Shown: positions 4,182 to 7,133 of the stretch, in pieces
Layout: every line of letters starts with the position of its first letter
How positions within the stretch are numbered: position 1 is the stretch's first letter
Source of the DNA: Victivallales bacterium
Lineage (GTDB): Bacteria > Verrucomicrobiota > Lentisphaeria > Oligosphaerales > Lenti-02
Direction of reading: 5' to 3'
NCBI GenBank assembly: GCA_018648945.1
Contig: JABGQJ010000400.1
Coordinates: 1 to 7,133 of the forward strand
DNA: 7,133 bases
Program-made: the position numbers and the translations under genes
The notes under the pieces: generated by a model
What the model saw: only the letters and a program-made list of their open reading frames with translations
Database searches by the model: none
What the model was told of the DNA's origin: nothing

Positions 4182-7133
4182 ATGATCACACCTGAACAGA
4201 CCGGTGACCGTAGCAAGAGAGCATGCGGGATCGTCCATCTTCTGCCATGGGCAACACCGGGCATGCTCTCCTCCCTGGCCCTGCTCCTTCTGCCAGCTCT
4301 GTTGGTATGGGTCTGTCCTGCTGCGGACCCCGACCCCGGCGCGGAGCCGGAGTCGCTGGTCGTGCGCCTGATCCCCAAGGGCGACACCTGGCGCTATCTC
4401 GACGATGGCTCGGACCAGGGCGAAGCCTGGCGCGCCCCCAAATTCGACGCGGCCGCCTGGCGCGCAGCTCCCGCCGAGCTCGGCTATGGCGATCACAATG
4501 AGGCGACAGCCATTCAGTACGGCCCCGACTCCAAGCACAAGCATATCACCAGCTATTTCCGGCGATCCTTCGACGTGCCCGACCCCGCCAAGTTTAAAGG
4601 TCTTCGGGCCGGGCTCCTCTGCGATGATGGGGCAGTGGTCTATCTCAACGGCAAGGAAGTCGTCCGCCGCAACATGCCCAAGGGCCCCATCGCCGCCACC
4701 ACCCTCGCCGCCAAGCAGATCGGAGGCAACGAGGAGACGAGGTACTCCGGGCACGACCTGCCCGTGGCGTTGCTGACTCCCGGCGCCAACGTCATTGCGG
4801 TTGAGGTGCATCAAGGCAATCCAGCAAGCTCCGATCTCAGCTTCGACTTTGAGTTGGTCGCGGCTGACGAAAAGGATGTGGAGCTGGCCCTGCTCGCCAT
4901 GCACAGGCGGAACGTCAACGAGGATCGCGATTTCGTCCGGGCGAACCTGCCCAAGCCAGAGGGCGCGGCGACCAGTACCTGGCCGGCCTTCATGCGCGAC
5001 CGAAGCCGTAGCGGAGTCTCCGCCGCCACTCTGCCTCTGCCCTTGCAGCCGGTGTGGACTCACCTCCCCGACCATCCCCCCAACCCCGCCTGGTACGCTC
5101 CGGCCACACGCCCCCGAGAGGGCTTCACGCTGCTGAATCGAATGGCCTTCGACGACGCCTGCCAAGTGACCATCTCCGGGGGATCGGTCTTCTTTGGGTC
5201 ATCAGCCACCGACTGCATTGTGTCGCTGGACGTGAAGACTGGCCAGCGGAACTGGTTGTTTTCCACGGGCGGCCCCGTGCGCTTGGCCCCCACCATCTGG
5301 CAGGGCAAGCTCTATGCCGGTTCAGACGACGGCTTCGTCTACTGCCTGACTGCCAAGGACGGCAAGGTGGTATGGAAACACCGCGCCGGTCCCCGCGACG
5401 AACGTCTCCTGGGCAACGGACGCCTGATCTCACGCTGGCCCGTGCGCACGGATGTGCTGATCCATGAGGGCATCGCCTACTTCGGCGCGGGCGTCTTCCC
5501 GCACGAAGGCACCCTCCTCCAAGCCCTCGATGCCGAGAACGGCAACGTCATCTGGCGCAACGACACGCTAGGCCAGACCAATGCCAACCGCGATCCGGTC
5601 ACCCCGCAAGGATACCTGCTGGCGTCCGACGATCTCCTCTTCGTGCCGTCTGGCCGCGCCATGCCGGCCGCGTTCTCCAGGAAGGACGGGAGCTTCGTCT
5701 ACCAGAAGTCCTACAGCTGGCGGGGCACCCAGGGCTGCGGCCCGACCGGAGGCGTCTACGCCCTGCTTGCCAAGGGACAGCTCTACACCGGCACCAGCCA
5801 ACTGCTCGCCCTCGACCAGCGGCGGGGGGGCACTGGGTTTGGCTGGTTCAAGGGCCGCCGAATGGTCGTCAGTGGGGATATGGCATTCATGGCCAATGGC
5901 ACCGAGATCGTGTCCATGCGGCTCGATCCCTACGCGCAGATGACCCGCCGGACCCCGGAATTCCAGAAGACCATCAGCGGCGGCGAGTACCGCTATGCCG
6001 TGTCCCGCCAGGAACGGTCGCGCAAGAGACGCGCGGTCGCGGAGGCCGAACGCCAGATGGCCCGAATCGACCACGAGATCGCCACGGCGCAGAAGCAGGG
6101 CGCGAAGGGAGCCGCAGCCGCCAAGGCCCTGGCCCTTCGGCGCGCAGGGTTCGAGAAGGCCGCCGAAGACGCACAGCAGCGCGTCGACGAACTGGACCCA
6201 ATCGTGGCCGACGAGAAGGCAAAGCTGAACGCGGTCAAGAGGGAGAAGCAACGCCACCGGACCCGCAGCGAGAAGGCGACGCTGCTCTGGCGGCAGTCCT
6301 CCACTTGCGTCGATGCCATGGTCCTGGCCGGGAACGCATTGATCGCGGGAGGCAAGGACAAGATCATGGCCATGGACCCCGTCTCCGGCGACGTGCTGTG
6401 GAGCAGCACTGTGCAGGGCACCGTCCGCGGCCTGGCCGTCGTCCCCGGATACCTGCTGGCCAGCACCACGAAGGGACACATCTACTGCTTCGGCACCGCC
6501 GCTGCCGGGGCTCCACGAGCCGACGTGTCAGCTACCCCCGCCACCCGCAAGCTTGAGCCGAGCGATCCGGCGACCTCCTCCCACGCCCAAGCTGCCGAAC
6601 GCATCCTGAAGCTCACCGGCCGCCGCCGGGGATGGGCCCTGGTGCTCGGGACAGATGGCGGCCGCCTAGCCCGCGAGTTGGCCGTCCGGTCGGAACTCAA
6701 CCTGGTCGTCGTGGAGCCAGACGCCGCCCGCGCCGCCGCAGCCGAGCAGTATCTGCGAGCCGAACGTCTCTACGGCGCTCGCGCCGTGGTCCACACGCTC
6801 TCCCTTGCCGCCGACTTGCCCTACCCGAACTACTTCGCCGACTTGGTCGTCGCGGCCGCGCCGCCCACGGCGGGCATGTTCCCGCAGGGCGCGGGCCACC
6901 TGGCCCGCCACGTCAAACCCCACGGCGGCACCGTCTGCTTTGCCCCCGCTTCGGGGCAGGGAATCACGGCAGAGAAGCTGCGCGCTCAGGTGCAGCAGTT
7001 GGTGCCGGGGGAAGCCAAGGTGACCGAAGCCGACGGCAGAACCTGGTGCGTCGCCACGCGCGGTGCCTTGCCCGGCGCCGGCAACTGGACCCACCAATAC
7101 GCGAACCCCGGCAACACCGGTGCCTCGGAAGAC
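4182..7133 (+). CDS. Giant exported PQQ beta-propeller protein with embedded methyltransferase-like domain, 3' end outside window
   Basis: The frame is open for 984 codons to the right edge. Residues 1-48 are a long signal peptide: basic n-region, core L-L-L-L-P-A-L-L-V-W-V, cleavage near P-A-A before D49. Residues about 63-227 resemble a galactose-binding-like jelly roll (D-D-G-S-D-Q-G, then F-D-x-x-x-W, L-G-Y-G-D, Y-L-N-G-K-E-V). Residues about 267-771 form a PQQ/BamB-type propeller, with blade motifs V-K-T-G-Q-R-N-W, A-K-D-G-K-V-V-W, A-E-N-G-N-V-I-W and V-S-G-D-V-L-W. A charged coiled coil (about 607-698) interrupts it before the last blade. Residues about 795-962 resemble a class I SAM methyltransferase: V-L-G-T-D-G-G, then V-V-E-P-D. 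Residues 965-984 (G-A-G-N-W-T-H-Q-Y-A-N-P) look like the start of a second propeller. From memory, such fusions recur in planctomycetes, often annotated as BamB-like. No biochemical role is established to my knowledge; an envelope scaffold or sensor is inferred. Confidence 0.88.
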   Translation, partial: MITPEQTGDRSKRACGIVHLLPWATPGMLSSLALLLLPALLVWVCPAADPDPGAEPESLVVRLIPKGDTWRYLDDGSDQGEAWRAPKFDAAAWRAAPAELGYGDHNEATAIQYGPDSKHKHITSYFRRSFDVPDPAKFKGLRAGLLCDDGAVVYLNGKEVVRRNMPKGPIAATTLAAKQIGGNEETRYSGHDLPVALLTPGANVIAVEVHQGNPASSDLSFDFELVAADEKDVELALLAMHRRNVNEDRDFVRANLPKPEGAATSTWPAFMRDRSRSGVSAATLPLPLQPVWTHLPDHPPNPAWYAPATRPREGFTLLNRMAFDDACQVTISGGSVFFGSSATDCIVSLDVKTGQRNWLFSTGGPVRLAPTIWQGKLYAGSDDGFVYCLTAKDGKVVWKHRAGPRDERLLGNGRLISRWPVRTDVLIHEGIAYFGAGVFPHEGTLLQALDAENGNVIWRNDTLGQTNANRDPVTPQGYLLASDDLLFVPSGRAMPAAFSRKDGSFVYQKSYSWRGTQGCGPTGGVYALLAKGQLYTGTSQLLALDQRRGGTGFGWFKGRRMVVSGDMAFMANGTEIVSMRLDPYAQMTRRTPEFQKTISGGEYRYAVSRQERSRKRRAVAEAERQMARIDHEIATAQKQGAKGAAAAKALALRRAGFEKAAEDAQQRVDELDPIVADEKAKLNAVKREKQRHRTRSEKATLLWRQSSTCVDAMVLAGNALIAGGKDKIMAMDPVSGDVLWSSTVQGTVRGLAVVPGYLLASTTKGHIYCFGTAAAGAPRADVSATPATRKLEPSDPATSSHAQAAERILKLTGRRRGWALVLGTDGGRLARELAVRSELNLVVVEPDAARAAAAEQYLRAERLYGARAVVHTLSLAADLPYPNYFADLVVAAAPPTAGMFPQGAGHLARHVKPHGGTVCFAPASGQGITAEKLRAQVQQLVPGEAKVTEADGRTWCVATRGALPGAGNWTHQYANPGNTGASED

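Noticed and set aside
4305..4325. Lipoprotein signal at the V-W-V-C segment of the giant protein
   Set aside because: The residue before Cys is Val where Gly, Ala or Ser is required, so a lipobox is unlikely. Cleavage after P-A-A fits better.
4038..5165. A 375-codon open frame on the minus strand opposite the giant gene
   Set aside because: The plus frame there has a signal peptide, jelly-roll motifs and a strong ribosome site. The minus frame shows no domain and is a shadow expected in GC-rich coding DNA.
5568..6479. A 303-codon open frame on the minus strand opposite the propeller
   Set aside because: Its translation is low in recognisable motifs and lies wholly opposite well-supported propeller and coiled-coil coding sequence.

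Overview
The window is GC-rich bacterial DNA. It holds one truncated sulfatase gene, two complete genes in a probable operon, a possible small gene on the minus strand, and the first 984 codons of a very large gene that runs off the right edge. Every protein whose N-terminus is visible starts with a plausible Sec signal peptide, so this is a block of exported proteins. A formylglycine-type sulfatase beside a giant PQQ-propeller protein with an embedded methyltransferase-like domain suggests the Planctomycetota or a related PVC-type lineage. Armatimonadota or similar environmental bacteria cannot be excluded, because no marker gene is present.

Layout. Positions 2-715 (+) encode the C-terminal part of a type I sulfatase. 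Positions 716-928 hold a cluster of hairpins, including a REPIN-like double palindrome (789-850) with a perfect 12-bp inverted repeat at its centre. Positions 929-1159 (-) form a short reading frame with a good signal peptide and ribosome site; it may be a small secreted protein or the front of a gene broken by a one-base insertion. A divergent intergenic region follows (1160-1402), with a bulged hairpin just before the next gene. Positions 1403-3364 (+) encode an exported two-part protein: an unrecognised, histidine-rich N-terminal region and a C-terminal PHP metallohydrolase domain of the CehA/McbA type. A 158-residue exported protein of unknown function follows 33 bp later (3398-3874, +). 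A 307-bp gap (3875-4181) separates it from the giant gene (4182-7133+, +). That gene encodes a signal peptide, a jelly-roll-like domain, a PQQ-type beta-propeller interrupted by a coiled coil, a methyltransferase-like Rossmann domain, and the first residues of what looks like a second propeller.

How they fit together. The sulfatase points to use of sulfated organic matter, probably polysaccharides. The PHP protein would hydrolyse an unknown ester, amide or phosphoester outside the cytoplasm. The giant protein looks like an envelope scaffold or sensor more than a simple enzyme. No shared pathway can be shown from the sequence. The points most worth a second look are the methyltransferase fold inside an exported propeller protein with a non-canonical cofactor loop, and the unassigned His-rich domain fused to the PHP domain.
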